Notes: generated by a model from the letters alone, not told the origin. Positions 28,074-44,591 are shown, numbered from the stretch's first letter. The stretch is DNA of 64,000 nucleotides from CAIQQQ01 sp040399685 (GCA_040399685.1 JBBART010000003.1:186001-250000), one strand, 5' to 3'. A program made the numbers and translations.

Positions 28074-28411
28074 CGGCAGGATAGCACATCGCCATCGCGC
28101 CGCCTTGCCATGTCACGCATTCACGATGCTGTCCCACGCGCCAGGAGGCACTTCGCTGGGCTGAACGAAAGGGCGGCGCTCTATGGCGCGATGCCAACGG
28201 GCCCCCATGGGAGGACATGCCAAGAATATTGGCGGTGTGGCGTGGAGCCGAATCGACGAACGGCGCGCCGATTCGCCGCGCACAACAGCAAAACGGCCCG
28301 CTACCTGGGGAGGTAGCGGGCCGTTTTGCTATTCTGGCGTTGTCCGGATTTGATGTCCGGGATGAGACCCGAACATCAAATCGTCAGAAAACCGCAGTCT
28401 TCCGGGAAACT
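28074..28411. other. Intergenic stretch without a recognised gene
   Basis: The region runs from the nuclease start to the tRNA-Lys 3' end. A short open frame at 28110-28316 has no Shine-Dalgarno and Arg-rich low-information content, so I do not call it. The only structured parts are the perfect inverted repeat at 28287-28330 and a smaller stem around 28345-28362 (TCCGGAT...GTCCGGG). The nuclease promoter should lie at the left end. Confidence 0.6.
28287..28330. terminator. Perfect 20-bp inverted repeat, bidirectional terminator-like
   Basis: Arms 28287-28306 and 28311-28330 are perfectly complementary around a GGGG loop. The outer part is AGCAAAAC/GTTTTGCT, so both strands end in a T-rich run. 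It lies about 80 bp beyond the 3' end of tRNA-Lys on the minus strand and probably ends the coaD-ppi-tRNA-side transcript. Confidence 0.65.
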
Positions 28412-28487
28412 TGGTGAGCCCGGAGGGATTCGAACCCTCGACCCCATGATTAAAAGTCACGTGCTCTACCGACTGAGCTACAGGCTC
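28412..28487 (-). tRNA. tRNA-Lys (anticodon TTT)
   Basis: The minus strand folds into a cloverleaf. The acceptor is GAGCCTG/CGGGCTC, the D arm GCTCAGTCGGTAGAGC, the anticodon loop CTTTTAA with anticodon TTT, and the T arm GAGGGTTCGAATCCCTC. The discriminator is A and CCA is encoded (28412-28414). It lies 59 bp downstream of the cyclophilin stop. Confidence 0.95.
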
Positions 28488-28546
28488 GACACCCGCCTTG
28501 AACGACAAGGCGGGTTTTAGGTCAAGGGCTTGAAACGCAGGTCAGT

Positions 28547-29116
28547 TCAGTTCTTGACGTCGGCGGCCACGCGCAGGTGGACAACCTTGTCCGGATTGCT
28601 GACCGATCCGCTGCCTGGAGCGCCGCGCTTGATGGCATCGACGAATTCCATGCCGGACGTGACCTGGCCCCAGATGGTGTACTGGCCATCCAGGTTCGGC
28701 GCCGGGGCGAACATGATGTAGAACTGGCTGTTGGCCGAGTTCGGGTTGGACGTGCGGGCAGCGCCCACCGTGCCGCGCAGGAAGCGGCGGGTTTTGGTGA
28801 ACTCGGCGGGAAGGTCGGGCATCTTGCTCCCGCCGCTGCCGGTGCCGGTCGGGTCGCCGCCCTGGGCCATGAAGCCCTCGATGACGCGATGGAACGGCGT
28901 GCCGTCATAGAAGCCCTCACGCGCGAGCAGCTTCACGCGCTCGACATGCTTCGGCGCGAGTTCGGGGAACAGCTGGATCACGACGCGGCCGCCCTTGAGG
29001 TCCAGATAAAGCGTGTTTTCCAGGTCGGGGGCGGCCTGGGCGGCGGCATTCTCGGTCATCATCAATTCCAGAACAGGGGTTGCGGCAAGGCAAGCAATCA
29101 GGGTGCGGCGGCGCAT
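28547..29116 (-). CDS. Cyclophilin-type peptidyl-prolyl isomerase, exported
   Basis: A 189-residue PPIase. The signal-like N-terminus is RRRTLIACLAATPVLELMM, with Ala-rich cleavage near AAAQA. The active-site block is FHRVIEGFMAQGGDPTGTGSGG, followed by SQFYIMFAPAPNLDGQYTIWGQVTSGMEFVD. The usual FxxQ...FIT is replaced by SQFYIMFA, still typical of bacterial PpiA-like enzymes. It would help proline isomerisation in the periplasm. It starts 23 bp after coaD. Confidence 0.92.
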   Translation of the reverse strand: MRRRTLIACLAATPVLELMMTENAAAQAAPDLENTLYLDLKGGRVVIQLFPELAPKHVERVKLLAREGFYDGTPFHRVIEGFMAQGGDPTGTGSGGSKMPDLPAEFTKTRRFLRGTVGAARTSNPNSANSQFYIMFAPAPNLDGQYTIWGQVTSGMEFVDAIKRGAPGSGSVSNPDKVVHLRVAADVKN

Positions 29117-29139
29117 GGAGTATCTCCGTTATGCGGGCA

Positions 29140-29647
29140 TCACGAGGCTTTGGACACGCGCGCGAGCGTGCGGTCCAATGTCAGTTTGGGCACGAAGGTG
29201 GAAATGTCACCGCCGAGGGTGGCAATCTCCTTGACGAAACGCGACGAGATGAACTGGTGCGTTTCGCTGGCCATCAGGAACACGGTCTCAACGTCCGGGG
29301 CAAGCCGGTAGTTGAGGCCGGCCATCTGGATCTCATAGTCGAAATCCGACACCGCCCGCAGGCCACGCACAATCACGCTGGCGCCGATATCGCGGGCGAA
29401 GTGGATCAACAATTTGTTGAACGGGATGACCACGATCTCGGTTCCCGTCTGGGCTGAAATCACCGCCATTTCGGCCTGCACCAGCTCCACCCGCTCCTCG
29501 ATCGGAAACAGCGGGCCTTTGCCGGCGTTCATGGCAACGCCGACCACCAGCTTCTCCATCATCCGCGCGCAGCGGCTGATGATGTCGAGATGGCCGTTGG
29601 TGATGGGGTCGAACGTGCCGGGGTAGAGCCCCGTGCGCAGGGTGGCC

Positions 29648-29658
<11 letters not shown>
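29140..29658 (-). CDS. coaD: Phosphopantetheine adenylyltransferase
   Basis: A 172-residue CoA-pathway enzyme (4'-phosphopantetheine plus ATP to dephospho-CoA). I use GTG 29658, seven bases after AGAGGAG, which overlaps the gyrA end by 11 bp. The longer open frame to 29766 reads through gyrA. Motifs are [16 protein letters not shown] (the HxGH-type TNGH), [14 protein letters not shown] and ISSRFVKEI. Confidence 0.94.
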
Positions 29659-32500
<2,842 letters not shown>

Positions 32501-32719
32501 CGCTGTCTCGATTCAGGAAACTGGGGGGCGGAAGGCAGACGGCAGGCTAGCAGATTCGGAACGGCCGAACCGGTCTGTGGGTATAGCCTGTGCCGGCGCG
32601 AGAGGCCAGAACTGCCAGGGATGCGATATTTTCGCTTCGAAATCAGGGTGAAAAATTAGCTTTCTGGTCATGCTTTCGCATCATGGTGCCGGTCACTGCC
32701 CGGCTGGAGATGCCCCCCC

Positions 32720-34516
32720 GTGAAGCTGCGTTCCATGTTGGCGGCCCCGATGCTCCTGATCCTGGCGATGACGCTGGGGCTGATCGGTGTGCTGTCCGGT
32801 TATTCCGCCATCAACTGGCAGCAGGGGGAGCGCGTGGGCGTGCGCGCCCGCCATCTGCATCTGCTTTTGCTGGTGCAGGAGAAACTCAGCTTCGAACGGG
32901 GGCCGTCGAATGCGGCCCTAGGGTCGAACCTGCCGTTGCCGGACGAAATTGCCAACCGTCTGGGCCAGGTGCGACATGCGGCTGACGTAGCTTTGGCTAA
33001 ACTCCGTTCTGCGCCAGGCTTGCCGGCCAACACCGAGACCGGACTGGCAACGCTGGCTGACCGTGTGGTTGGCGCCCGCAGCGGCATTGACGCCCTGTTG
33101 CGGTTGCCGCGATTGCAGCGCCCCGAGGCTGAGATTGGGGCGGCCGTTGGCGGGCTGGCAGGCGTCATCCCGATATTGTTCCCGTTGGTGGAGGACGCAA
33201 CGGCCGATGTCGTGGCAGACGAGCCCACGGTGGGGGCCTTGCTGGGTGCGGCGCGCACCGCCGCCGATCTGCGTGAGTTCGCGGGTCTTGTCGGTTCGCA
33301 ATTCACCGCGCCACTCACCTTCAAGCGGCGTTTCACGACCCAGCAGGTGGACACGATCCGCATGCTGCAAGGCCGGGTGATTGAATTGCATCGCCAGTTG
33401 GAAGCCGGTGCCCGGATTGCCGGCACATCTGACAAGGTTGCCACCGCGATGAAAGGAATGAATCTGGATTATTTCGGAGACATGCAGGCTCTGCTGAACA
33501 ATGTGGTGACCACCGGGGTGGAGACAGGGGATTTTGCACTCTCGCCGTCTTCATTCGCGGCCGTGTATGTGCCTGCGATGGGATCGATCGTGAAGGTGCG
33601 CGATGCCCTGCTGGCCCAGGCTGATGCTGTGCTGGAAGCGATGCAGACGCGGCGGTTGTGGTATCTTTGGGAAACTGCGGCGGTGGGGGTTTTCATGGGG
33701 CTGGCCGTGATGGGGGCCCTGGCGATGCTGCGACGCCGGGTGATCCTGCCGTTGCAGTCGCTGGTGGGCCAGGTGATCCGCCTCGCGGAAGGCGACCGGG
33801 ACGCACGGCCAACCGAGCACAGCCATATCCGCGAATTGGCAGAACTGGCCGCCGCTTTGAACGTTCTGCGAACCGCCACGCAGGACGCGGACGCGGCGGC
33901 TTCGCGGCGGCGTGCGATGAACGAGCATACAGCCACCGGTGTCCGCGGCATCGAACCGCTGCTGAAGCAGTTTGAAATTCGCTTCGCCGCCTTGGCTGAA
34001 GCATTGCCGCCTCTGATCGCGTTGTTGCGTTTGTCACACCCATATGCCGGGCAGCTTAAAATGACGGAAACAGCGGCTGCGGCCGAAGCAGCATTGCAGC
34101 ATGGGATGGGTGCCATGGAGGCCGTGCGCCGCAGCGGTTTGTTGCTCACAGGCGCTCTTCGGCGTTTGCGAAAGCATTGTGCCGAGGATGATTTTCAATC
34201 GGGCGCCCTGCAGGCCGAAATGTCGGTGATGGATGACAGCGCCCGCACGGCGTTGGATGCGGTGGCTTCCCTGCCGACATTGAGCCTCGGGGCGATCCGC
34301 CTGCTTGGCGTTAACGCGGCCAGTGAACAGAACCCAGAGAAGCAGACTGTTGATATCATGCAGGCCGTTCTCGCGGCGTCCGAACAGCTGGGGGCGGCCA
34401 GTGGCGGCCTGTCAGGCGCATTGGACCAGGTGCATGCCGGCATGCACCGTTTGACGCGGCTGGTGGAGAGCGCGCCACAGCCACCAACAATGGCGGAAGT
34501 GGCGAGGGTCGGATAA
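32720..34516 (+). CDS. Membrane receptor-like protein with HAMP but no recognised output domain
   Basis: A 598-residue protein, GTG start behind GGAG. TM1 is at about residues 5-31. A helical periplasmic part of about 280 residues starts with LVQEKLSFERGPSNAAL, similar to the RGxSN motif of four-helix nitrate-type sensor domains. TM2 is about 313-336 (LWETAAVGVFMGLAVMGAL). A HAMP-like region follows (RRRVILPLQSLVGQVIRLAEGDRD, then RELAELAAALNVLR). The remaining 200 residues are Ala-rich helices. I see no histidine kinase, GGDEF/EAL or MCP hairpin. It is monocistronic and divergent from gyrA. Confidence 0.8.
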   Translation: MKLRSMLAAPMLLILAMTLGLIGVLSGYSAINWQQGERVGVRARHLHLLLLVQEKLSFERGPSNAALGSNLPLPDEIANRLGQVRHAADVALAKLRSAPGLPANTETGLATLADRVVGARSGIDALLRLPRLQRPEAEIGAAVGGLAGVIPILFPLVEDATADVVADEPTVGALLGAARTAADLREFAGLVGSQFTAPLTFKRRFTTQQVDTIRMLQGRVIELHRQLEAGARIAGTSDKVATAMKGMNLDYFGDMQALLNNVVTTGVETGDFALSPSSFAAVYVPAMGSIVKVRDALLAQADAVLEAMQTRRLWYLWETAAVGVFMGLAVMGALAMLRRRVILPLQSLVGQVIRLAEGDRDARPTEHSHIRELAELAAALNVLRTATQDADAAASRRRAMNEHTATGVRGIEPLLKQFEIRFAALAEALPPLIALLRLSHPYAGQLKMTETAAAAEAALQHGMGAMEAVRRSGLLLTGALRRLRKHCAEDDFQSGALQAEMSVMDDSARTALDAVASLPTLSLGAIRLLGVNAASEQNPEKQTVDIMQAVLAASEQLGAASGGLSGALDQVHAGMHRLTRLVESAPQPPTMAEVARVG

Positions 34517-34563
34517 GGGCGAGCCGGGGGGGCTGAGGTGCGCCTCGCGCTTAAAGCGCAAAA

Positions 34564-34587
34564 TCGCCTGCTGCGGACAGCAGGCGA
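34564..34587 (-). terminator. Terminator of ssb
   Basis: A perfect 10-base stem TCGCCTGCTG/CAGCAGGCGA with a four-base loop. On the minus strand it is followed by TTTTGCGCTTT. It sits 30 bp after the ssb stop and is also convergent with the receptor gene. Confidence 0.7.
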
Positions 34588-34616
34588 CGTGCGACGCCAA
34601 ACGCAGGCCGTTCGCG

Positions 34617-35123
34617 TCAGAACGGGATATCGTCGTCCAGATCGTTGCCACCCTTTGGTGCATCCCATGACGGAGCGCTGCCGCTGCGAGCAGCCGGAGC
34701 GCGGGCTGCAGGGGCCGGGCGTTCGCGAGGGGCATAACCGCCGCCGCCGCCCTCACCGCCTTCGCTGCTCTGGCGGCTGTCCATCAGGGTCAGTTCACCC
34801 TTGAAGCGGCCGATCACGATTTCAGTGACTTCGCGCTCGGCGCCGTCCTTGTCGGTGAACTTGCGGCTCTCAAGCTGGCCTTCGATGTAGACCGAACTGC
34901 CCTTCTTGAGATACCGCTCGGCGATTTCACCCAGCTTTTCGTTCAGGATGACGATGCGGTGCCACTGGGTCTTTTCCTTGCGTTCGCCGCTGGCCTTGTC
35001 GTTCCAGGTTTCGGACGTTGCGATCGAAAAACTCGTGGACTTGCCGCCGTTCTGGAAGGTGCGGGTTTCCGGGTCTCGCCCGAGACGCCCCACCAAGATC
35101 ACCTTGTTCACATAGCCGGCCAT
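34617..35123 (-). CDS. ssb: Single-stranded DNA-binding protein
   Basis: A 168-residue SSB. The OB fold opens [19 protein letters not shown], with [34 protein letters not shown] and [13 protein letters not shown] Gly/Pro/Ala-rich linker ends in the DDDIPF tip that recruits replication and repair partners. It diverges from uvrA across a predicted LexA site, the classic ssb-uvrA arrangement. Confidence 0.96.
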   Translation of the reverse strand: MAGYVNKVILVGRLGRDPETRTFQNGGKSTSFSIATSETWNDKASGERKEKTQWHRIVILNEKLGEIAERYLKKGSSVYIEGQLESRKFTDKDGAEREVTEIVIGRFKGELTLMDSRQSSEGGEGGGGGYAPRERPAPAARAPAARSGSAPSWDAPKGGNDLDDDIPF

Positions 35124-35190
35124 GATCGTTCATCCTATTCGAAGTCGGGCGGCACCCTAGCGCCATCTCATGTTCAGCGCCATATAGGAA

Positions 35191-35205
35191 GAACAGCACA
35201 AGAAC
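35191..35205. promoter_or_regulatory. Predicted LexA (SOS) box between ssb and uvrA
   Basis: The sequence is GAAC-AGCACAA-GAAC, the reverse complement of GTTC-N7-GTTC, the alphaproteobacterial LexA consensus. It lies 20 bp upstream of the uvrA ATG and 68 bp upstream of the ssb ATG, so LexA could block either promoter. No lexA gene is in the window. Confidence 0.75.
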
Positions 35206-35225
35206 ATCTATCCGGAATTTCCCTC

Positions 35226-38087
35226 ATGGCTGGCTTCATCACCGTGCGCGGCGCGCGCGAGCACAATCTCAAGAACATCGACGTGAAGATCCCGCGTGAT
35301 GAGTTGACGGTCATCACCGGATTGTCCGGCTCCGGAAAATCCTCACTGGCGTTCGACACCATCTATGCCGAGGGCCAACGCCGCTATGTGGAGAGCCTGT
35401 CGGCCTACGCGCGGCAGTTTTTGGAGCTGATGGGCAAGCCGGATGTCGATTCCATCGAGGGATTGTCGCCCGCCATTTCCATCGAGCAGAAAACCACCAG
35501 CAAGAACCCGCGCTCCACGGTCGGCACCGTCACCGAGATCGCCGATTATATGCGCCTGCTCTGGGCCCGCGTCGGCGTGCCGTATTCACCAGCCACGGGG
35601 CTGGCGATCGAGGCACAAACTGTTAGCCAGATGGTGGACCGGGTGATGGCGATGCCGCCGAAAACCCGCCTGCTGCTGCTGGCGCCGGTGGTGCGGGACC
35701 GCAAGGGCGAATACCGCAAGGAACTGGCCGAGTTGCAGCGACGCGGCTTCACCCGGGCGAAGGTGGACGGCACCTTGTATGAAATCGCCGACGTGCCGGC
35801 GCTGAACCGCAAGATCAAGCATGAGATTGAGGCAGTGGTGGACCGGATCGTGGTCGGGCCGGACATCGAATCGCGACTGGCCGATTCGTTCGAGACCGCG
35901 TTGGCGATGGCTGACGGCGTGGTCTATGCCGAGGACGCCACGACCTTCGAGCGCACCGTGTTCTCCTCGCGCTTCGCTTGCCCGGTCAGCGGCTTCACGA
36001 TCGAGGAGATCGAACCGCGCCTGTTCAGCTTCAACTCCCCGCATGGCGCCTGCCCGGCCTGTGATGGTTTGGGCGTGGAAGCGTTCTTCGATCCGCATCT
36101 GGTGGTGCCGGATGATCGCCGCTCGCTGGCCGAAGGCGCTGTGGCACCCTGGGTGAACGCGCAATCGCCGTATTACGACCAGACGCTGCAAAGCCTGGCG
36201 CGGCATTTCAAGGTCACCACGCGCACGCCGTGGAACGACCTGCCGGAGATGGTGCGCAACGCCATCCTGTTCGGCACCGACAAAACACCGGTGAAGTTTA
36301 CCTACAAGGACGGCGTGCGGGAATACTCGGTCGACAAGCCGTTCGAGGGCGTCATCGACAATCTGGCCCGCCGCCTGCGCGAGACGGACAGCGCCTGGGT
36401 GCGTGAGGAACTGGGCCGCTATCAGGCCGAAAAGCCCTGCCATGTCTGCGACGGTGCCCGCCTGAAGCCGCAATCGCTGGCGGTGAAGATCGCCGGCTGT
36501 CACATCGCCGAGGTGAACGCGCTGTCGATCCGCAAGGCATTGACCTGGTTTGCCACTGTCGAGCCCACACTAACGCCGCAACGCGCCGAGATCGCCCGGC
36601 GAATCCTGCGTGAAATTCTGGACCGTCTGAAGTTCCTCGATGACGTGGGGCTGGATTATCTATCGCTGGCGCGCAGTTCGGCCACGTTGTCGGGCGGCGA
36701 GAGCCAGCGCATTCGCCTTGCCAGCCAGATCGGCTCCGGCCTGACCGGGGTTCTGTATGTGCTGGACGAACCCTCCATCGGCCTGCACCAGCGCGACAAC
36801 GAGCGGCTGCTCGGCACGCTGCGGCGGCTGAAGGCGCTGGGCAACACCGTGCTGGTGGTGGAGCACGATGAGGACGCCATTCGCGCCGCCGATTTCCTGA
36901 TCGACATGGGGCCAGCCGCCGGCGTGGCGGGCGGCTATGTGGTGGCGCAGGGCACGCCGGCGGAGGTGGCCGCCAATCCGGCAAGCCTGACCGGCGATTA
37001 CCTCAGCGGCCGCCGCAGCATCCCCATTCCCGCCATGCGCCGACCGGCGCAGCCTGGGCGGGAGATCAAGGTGGTTGGCGCGACCGGCAACAACCTCAAG
37101 AGCGTCACAGCGTCATTCCCGCTGGGCGTGTTCACCTGCGTCACGGGTGTATCGGGTGGCGGCAAGTCCTCTCTGGTCATCGACACGCTGTACAAGGCAG
37201 CATCGCGGCGGCTGATGGGGTCCGGCCAGGTGCCGGCGCCGTATGAGCGGATCGACGGGCTGGATCTGCTGGACAAAATCATCGACATCGACCAGTCGCC
37301 GATTGGCCGCACGCCGCGTTCCAACCCTGCCACCTATACCGAGCTGTTCGCCCCGATCCGCGACTGGTTTGCCGAACTGCCGGAATCACGGGCGCGCGGC
37401 TACAAGCCCGGGCGTTTCAGCTTCAACGTCAAGGGCGGGCGCTGCGAGGCGTGCGAAGGCGACGGCGTGCTGAAGATCGAAATGCACTTCCTGCCGGACG
37501 TGTATGTGAAATGCGACACCTGCAAGGGCCGCCGCTACAACCGCGAGACGCTGGACATCAAGTTCCGCGACAAGTCGATCGCCGATGTGCTGGCGATGAA
37601 CGTCGATGAAGCGGTGCCGTATTTCAGCGCATCGCCCAAGATCCACGACCGTCTCAAGATCCTGCAGCAGGTGGGGCTTGGCTACGTGGCGCTGGGCCAG
37701 CAGGCCACCACGCTGTCTGGTGGCGAGGCGCAGCGGATCAAGCTGTCCAAGGAACTCGCCCGGCGGGCCACGGGCCGCACGCTGTATATTCTCGACGAGC
37801 CGACGACAGGGCTGCATTTTGAGGATGTGCGCAAGCTGATGGAAGTGCTGCACGCGCTGGTGGACCAGGGCAACACGGTGGTGGTGATCGAGCATAATCT
37901 GGAGGTCATCAAGACCGCCGACTGGATTGTCGATATCGGCCCCGAGGGCGGCGAAGGCGGCGGGCGCGTGGTAGTGGAAGGCACGCCGGAGGATGTGGCG
38001 GCCTGCGCAGAGAGCCACACCGGCCGATTCCTGGCGCCGCTGCTGGTGGTAGCGCCCGTGGTGAAGGCGAAGCGCCGCCGGGCGTGA
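35226..38087 (+). CDS. uvrA: Excinuclease ABC subunit A
   Basis: A 953-residue damage-recognition ATPase of nucleotide excision repair. The start is ATG 35226 ([20 protein letters not shown]); the open frame continues upstream only by chance. Two ABC cassettes are visible: Walker [11 protein letters not shown] and [10 protein letters not shown], and signatures [12 protein letters not shown] and [12 protein letters not shown]. Zinc modules are [10 protein letters not shown]...CHVCDGARL and CEACEGDG...[10 protein letters not shown] twin-hairpin element follows its stop. Confidence 0.97.
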   Translation: MAGFITVRGAREHNLKNIDVKIPRDELTVITGLSGSGKSSLAFDTIYAEGQRRYVESLSAYARQFLELMGKPDVDSIEGLSPAISIEQKTTSKNPRSTVGTVTEIADYMRLLWARVGVPYSPATGLAIEAQTVSQMVDRVMAMPPKTRLLLLAPVVRDRKGEYRKELAELQRRGFTRAKVDGTLYEIADVPALNRKIKHEIEAVVDRIVVGPDIESRLADSFETALAMADGVVYAEDATTFERTVFSSRFACPVSGFTIEEIEPRLFSFNSPHGACPACDGLGVEAFFDPHLVVPDDRRSLAEGAVAPWVNAQSPYYDQTLQSLARHFKVTTRTPWNDLPEMVRNAILFGTDKTPVKFTYKDGVREYSVDKPFEGVIDNLARRLRETDSAWVREELGRYQAEKPCHVCDGARLKPQSLAVKIAGCHIAEVNALSIRKALTWFATVEPTLTPQRAEIARRILREILDRLKFLDDVGLDYLSLARSSATLSGGESQRIRLASQIGSGLTGVLYVLDEPSIGLHQRDNERLLGTLRRLKALGNTVLVVEHDEDAIRAADFLIDMGPAAGVAGGYVVAQGTPAEVAANPASLTGDYLSGRRSIPIPAMRRPAQPGREIKVVGATGNNLKSVTASFPLGVFTCVTGVSGGGKSSLVIDTLYKAASRRLMGSGQVPAPYERIDGLDLLDKIIDIDQSPIGRTPRSNPATYTELFAPIRDWFAELPESRARGYKPGRFSFNVKGGRCEACEGDGVLKIEMHFLPDVYVKCDTCKGRRYNRETLDIKFRDKSIADVLAMNVDEAVPYFSASPKIHDRLKILQQVGLGYVALGQQATTLSGGEAQRIKLSKELARRATGRTLYILDEPTTGLHFEDVRKLMEVLHALVDQGNTVVVIEHNLEVIKTADWIVDIGPEGGEGGGRVVVEGTPEDVAACAESHTGRFLAPLLVVAPVVKAKRRRA

Positions 38088-38093
38088 TTTTTA

Positions 38094-38234
38094 TAAGGAA
38101 GGGGTTCTTTTTTGAAAAAAAGAACCAAAAAACTTCATGAATTCAGATGTGTGGCGCGGCAGAGGCCGCGTCACGCACCGAAATGAATGAAAGTCTTTTT
38201 GCTTCTTTTTCTACAGAAAAAGAAGATCTTCCTA
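38094..38234 (+). repeat. Twin-hairpin dispersed element, copy 1
   Basis: The 141-bp element begins TAAGGAAG and ends CTTCCTA, forming imperfect terminal inverted repeats. Near each end is an AT-rich hairpin: 38103-38126 (GGTTCTTTTTTG against its complement) and 38202-38225 (CTTCTTTTTCT around AC). Between them the sequence differs from copy 2 at 63427-63555. The last bases contain the tetR stop codon. The first hairpin may also end uvrA transcription. Confidence 0.8.
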
Positions 38235-38861
38235 TCCCGACGATCGACCAAGCCCCGCGATAAGAATATCGACGATGTCATCGGCAATCGCAGTTGGATC
38301 TCGCTTCGGCCGCACCATGGGCGAGTTCTCGCGGTCCACCAGGATGGTGACGATGCCGTGGCTGGTGGCCCAGGCCGCCAGCGTGGCGCGGCGGGCCTCC
38401 TCAGCGGAATGGCCGCGTGATTCGAGATAGGCTTTCACGCAGTCCTCCAGCGTGCCGAACGCGGTGGCTGCCGCCCGCTCCAGGGCTGCATCGGTGCTGC
38501 TGTTGCGCACGTCCGGGCCGGTCATCAGTCTGAACAGCGCCGGATGGCCCACGCCGAATTCCACATAGGCCATGATGGCCGCGCGCAGACGGCCGGCGGC
38601 ATCCTCATGTTCGGCGATTCGCGCCTGACGATGCGCCAGCAGCATATGGAACCCCTCTGTGGCCACCGCCGCCAGCAGGCCCATCTTGTTGCCAAAATGA
38701 TAGAGCGGGGCTGTTTGCGACACGCCGATATCGCGCGCCGCCCGGCGCAGGCTCAACTCGCCGGGGCCGTTCGCCTCCAGCAAGGCCAGCGCACTGGCGA
38801 CCATGGCGGTGCGGAGGTTGCCGTGATGGTAGCGTTTGGCCGAAGCCGCTGAATCCGTCAC
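38232..38861 (-). CDS. TetR family transcriptional regulator
   Basis: A 209-residue regulator. The N-terminal helix-turn-helix reads YHHGNLRTAMVASALALLEANGPGELSLRRAARDIGVSQTAPLYHFGNKMGLLAAVATEGF. The C-terminal ligand domain has AYVEFGVGHPALFRLMTGP, the WHG-type signature. A GTG start overlaps the upstream small gene as GTGA. No efflux or metabolic target gene is adjacent, so the ligand and regulon are unknown. Confidence 0.9.
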   Translation of the reverse strand: MTDSAASAKRYHHGNLRTAMVASALALLEANGPGELSLRRAARDIGVSQTAPLYHFGNKMGLLAAVATEGFHMLLAHRQARIAEHEDAAGRLRAAIMAYVEFGVGHPALFRLMTGPDVRNSSTDAALERAAATAFGTLEDCVKAYLESRGHSAEEARRATLAAWATSHGIVTILVDRENSPMVRPKRDPTAIADDIVDILIAGLGRSSG

Positions 38862-39037
38862 GAATCGGCGATTTCAGGGGGCGTTGGCGAAACCGCCCTT
38901 TCGCGAGCCTGCTGCTTTCGCTTCAGCAGATTTGCACGCAGCGCAGCCGCGACCCGCGCGGCGCGAGCCTCTTGCTGGGCGGCTTTCTGGGCGCCAGGGC
39001 GGGAAGTCTGGGGAATTTCATCGCTCGGATCGTTCAT
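38858..39037 (-). CDS. Small basic protein, conserved-looking, unknown function
   Basis: A 59-residue protein from ATG 39037. It is a single charged helix region: AQKAAQQEARAARVAAALRANLLKRKQQARERA, with a Pro-containing end. Short ORFs of this composition occur in many alphaproteobacteria as hypothetical proteins. The GTGA overlap with tetR supports real translation and coupling. No Shine-Dalgarno is obvious. Confidence 0.6.
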   Translation of the reverse strand: MNDPSDEIPQTSRPGAQKAAQQEARAARVAAALRANLLKRKQQARERAVSPTPPEIADS

Positions 39038-39184
39038 ACCGGATAGGTCGCCAACCTGCCCTGCAAGGTCAAGTGCCACATAGTTTCGGCTAGGCACTTG
39101 CACCCGTAAGGCTAGGAGGCTACGAAGCGCTCCACCGTGATGGTTTGGCTTTCGCCGCATGGTTGAAGACGACAGAGGCAGCAG

Positions 39185-39260
39185 TGCCGCCGTAGCTCAG
39201 GGGTAGAGCAATTCGTTGGTAACGAATAGGTCAGCGGTTCAATTCCGCTCGGCGGCACCA
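39185..39260 (+). tRNA. tRNA-Thr (anticodon GGT)
   Basis: The cloverleaf has acceptor GCCGCCG/CGGCGGC, D arm GCTCAGGGGTAGAGC, anticodon stem-loop ATTCGTTGGTAACGAAT with anticodon GGT, and T arm AGCGGTTCAATTCCGCT. CCA is encoded at the 3' end. It is convergent with eno, sharing the terminator at 39351. Confidence 0.96.
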
Positions 39261-39350
39261 GTTTCCCGCTCTTCCATTCCAATTTCTTAAGATGTGAATG
39301 CATGGCGCAGCCATCATGGTCTGCGCCTTCATTTTTGTATGTTCGGCATA

Positions 39351-39392
39351 AAAAAGCCCCGCCATCCGGTTTCCCGGATGGCGGGGCTTTTT
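39351..39392. terminator. Bidirectional terminator between tRNA-Thr and eno
   Basis: A perfect 18-base stem, AAAAAGCCCCGCCATCCG with its complement, around a six-base loop. Both strands end in a run of five T. It lies 14 bp beyond the eno stop. Confidence 0.9.
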
Positions 39393-39406
39393 GGCCTGCC
39401 CGCGTG

Positions 39407-41176
<1,770 letters not shown>

Positions 41177-41180
<4 letters not shown>

Positions 41181-41608
41181 TTCACGCCGAGCAGCTCCAC
41201 GTCGAACACCAGCGTGGCGTTCGGCGGAATCACCGCTCCGGCGCCGCGTGCGCCATAGCCGAGTTCCGGCGGCAGGATCAGCGTGCGCTGGCCACCGATC
41301 TGCATGCCGGCAACGCCCTGGTCCCAGCCGGCGATGACGCGGCCGGCGCCGAGCGGGAAGACGAACGCATCGCCACGGTCACGCGAGCTGTCGAACTTCT
41401 TGCCCTTGTTCTCAGGCGCGGCTTCGTCGAACAGCCAGCCGGTGTAGTGCACCGAAACCTGCTGGCCCGCGGTGGCCGTGGCGCCGGTGCCGATCTTGTG
41501 GTCGATGATTTTCATTTGGGGGCCCTTGGTTGGGGTTTGCGCGAAGCCGCGCGTGGCGAAGGCGAAGATGGCAGCAACAGCGGCCATCAAGGTTTGGCGA
41601 CGTGTCAT
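41177..41608 (-). CDS. FKBP-type peptidyl-prolyl isomerase, exported
   Basis: A 143-residue protein. A short signal sequence with a twin-Arg start (MTRRQTLMAAVAAIFAFATRGFA) is followed by one FKBP domain. Visible parts are VSVHYTGWLFD, KFDSSRDRGDAFVFPLGAGRVIAGWDQGVAGM, GGQRTLILPPELGYGARGAG and IPPNATLVFDVELLGV. The substrate-pocket Tyr, Phe, Asp and Trp residues are kept. It lies four bases after kdsA. Confidence 0.93.
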
Positions 41609-41612
41609 GCGG

Positions 41613-44145
<2,533 letters not shown>

Positions 44146-44243
44146 TCACTTAAGCGACGCGGGAGGGCAACTCAGAGGCGGTCGGACAGACCCATGCGAA
44201 GACGCGTCACATGGCTCATGTCGTGAGCGATCAGTTGGGGCGA

Positions 44244-44591
44244 TTAGTTGGTCGGCACTGCCGGGCCCTTGGGGGCTGCGGGGACAATCGTATCAGCCGG
44301 CGCAGGCACCAACGGTGCGGTGGCCTGCGGCGGAGTGTCCAGAAGCGAGCGGCCAACGCCGGTGGTGCCACGGTTCAGCAGCGCCAACGCCAGCGAAAGC
44401 CCAAAGAACAACGCGCCCAGAATGGCGGTTGTGCGGGTCAGAAGATTGGCGGTGCCGCGACCGCCCATGAAGGAGCCCATGCCCTGCGAGCTGCCGATCC
44501 CCAGGCCGCCGCCCTCGCTGCGCTGGATCAGCACGAGGCCAATCAAGGCGAGGGTGACAAAGAGGTGAACGATCAGCAGAACGGTGGTCAT
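44244..44591 (-). CDS. secG: Preprotein translocase subunit SecG
   Basis: A 115-residue protein with two transmembrane helices: TVLLIVHLFVTLALIGLVLIQ and TTAILGALFFGLSLALALL. The connecting loop EGGGLGIGSSQGMGSFMGGRGTANLLTRTT is the SecG signature. The C-terminal tail is Pro/Ala-rich. The start is ATG 44591; the longer open frame reads back into tpiA. It is part of SecYEG. Confidence 0.95.
   Translation of the reverse strand: MTTVLLIVHLFVTLALIGLVLIQRSEGGGLGIGSSQGMGSFMGGRGTANLLTRTTAILGALFFGLSLALALLNRGTTGVGRSLLDTPPQATAPLVPAPADTIVPAAPKGPAVPTN

Noticed and set aside
28110..28316. Possible 68-codon ORF between the nuclease and tRNA-Lys
   Set aside because: It has no ribosome site, an Arg-rich composition typical of GC-rich non-coding frames, and it runs into the inverted repeat at 28287.
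34959..35225. Upstream extension of uvrA by 89 codons
   Set aside because: It crosses ssb and the divergent promoter region, and UvrA begins normally at [17 protein letters not shown] from 35226.
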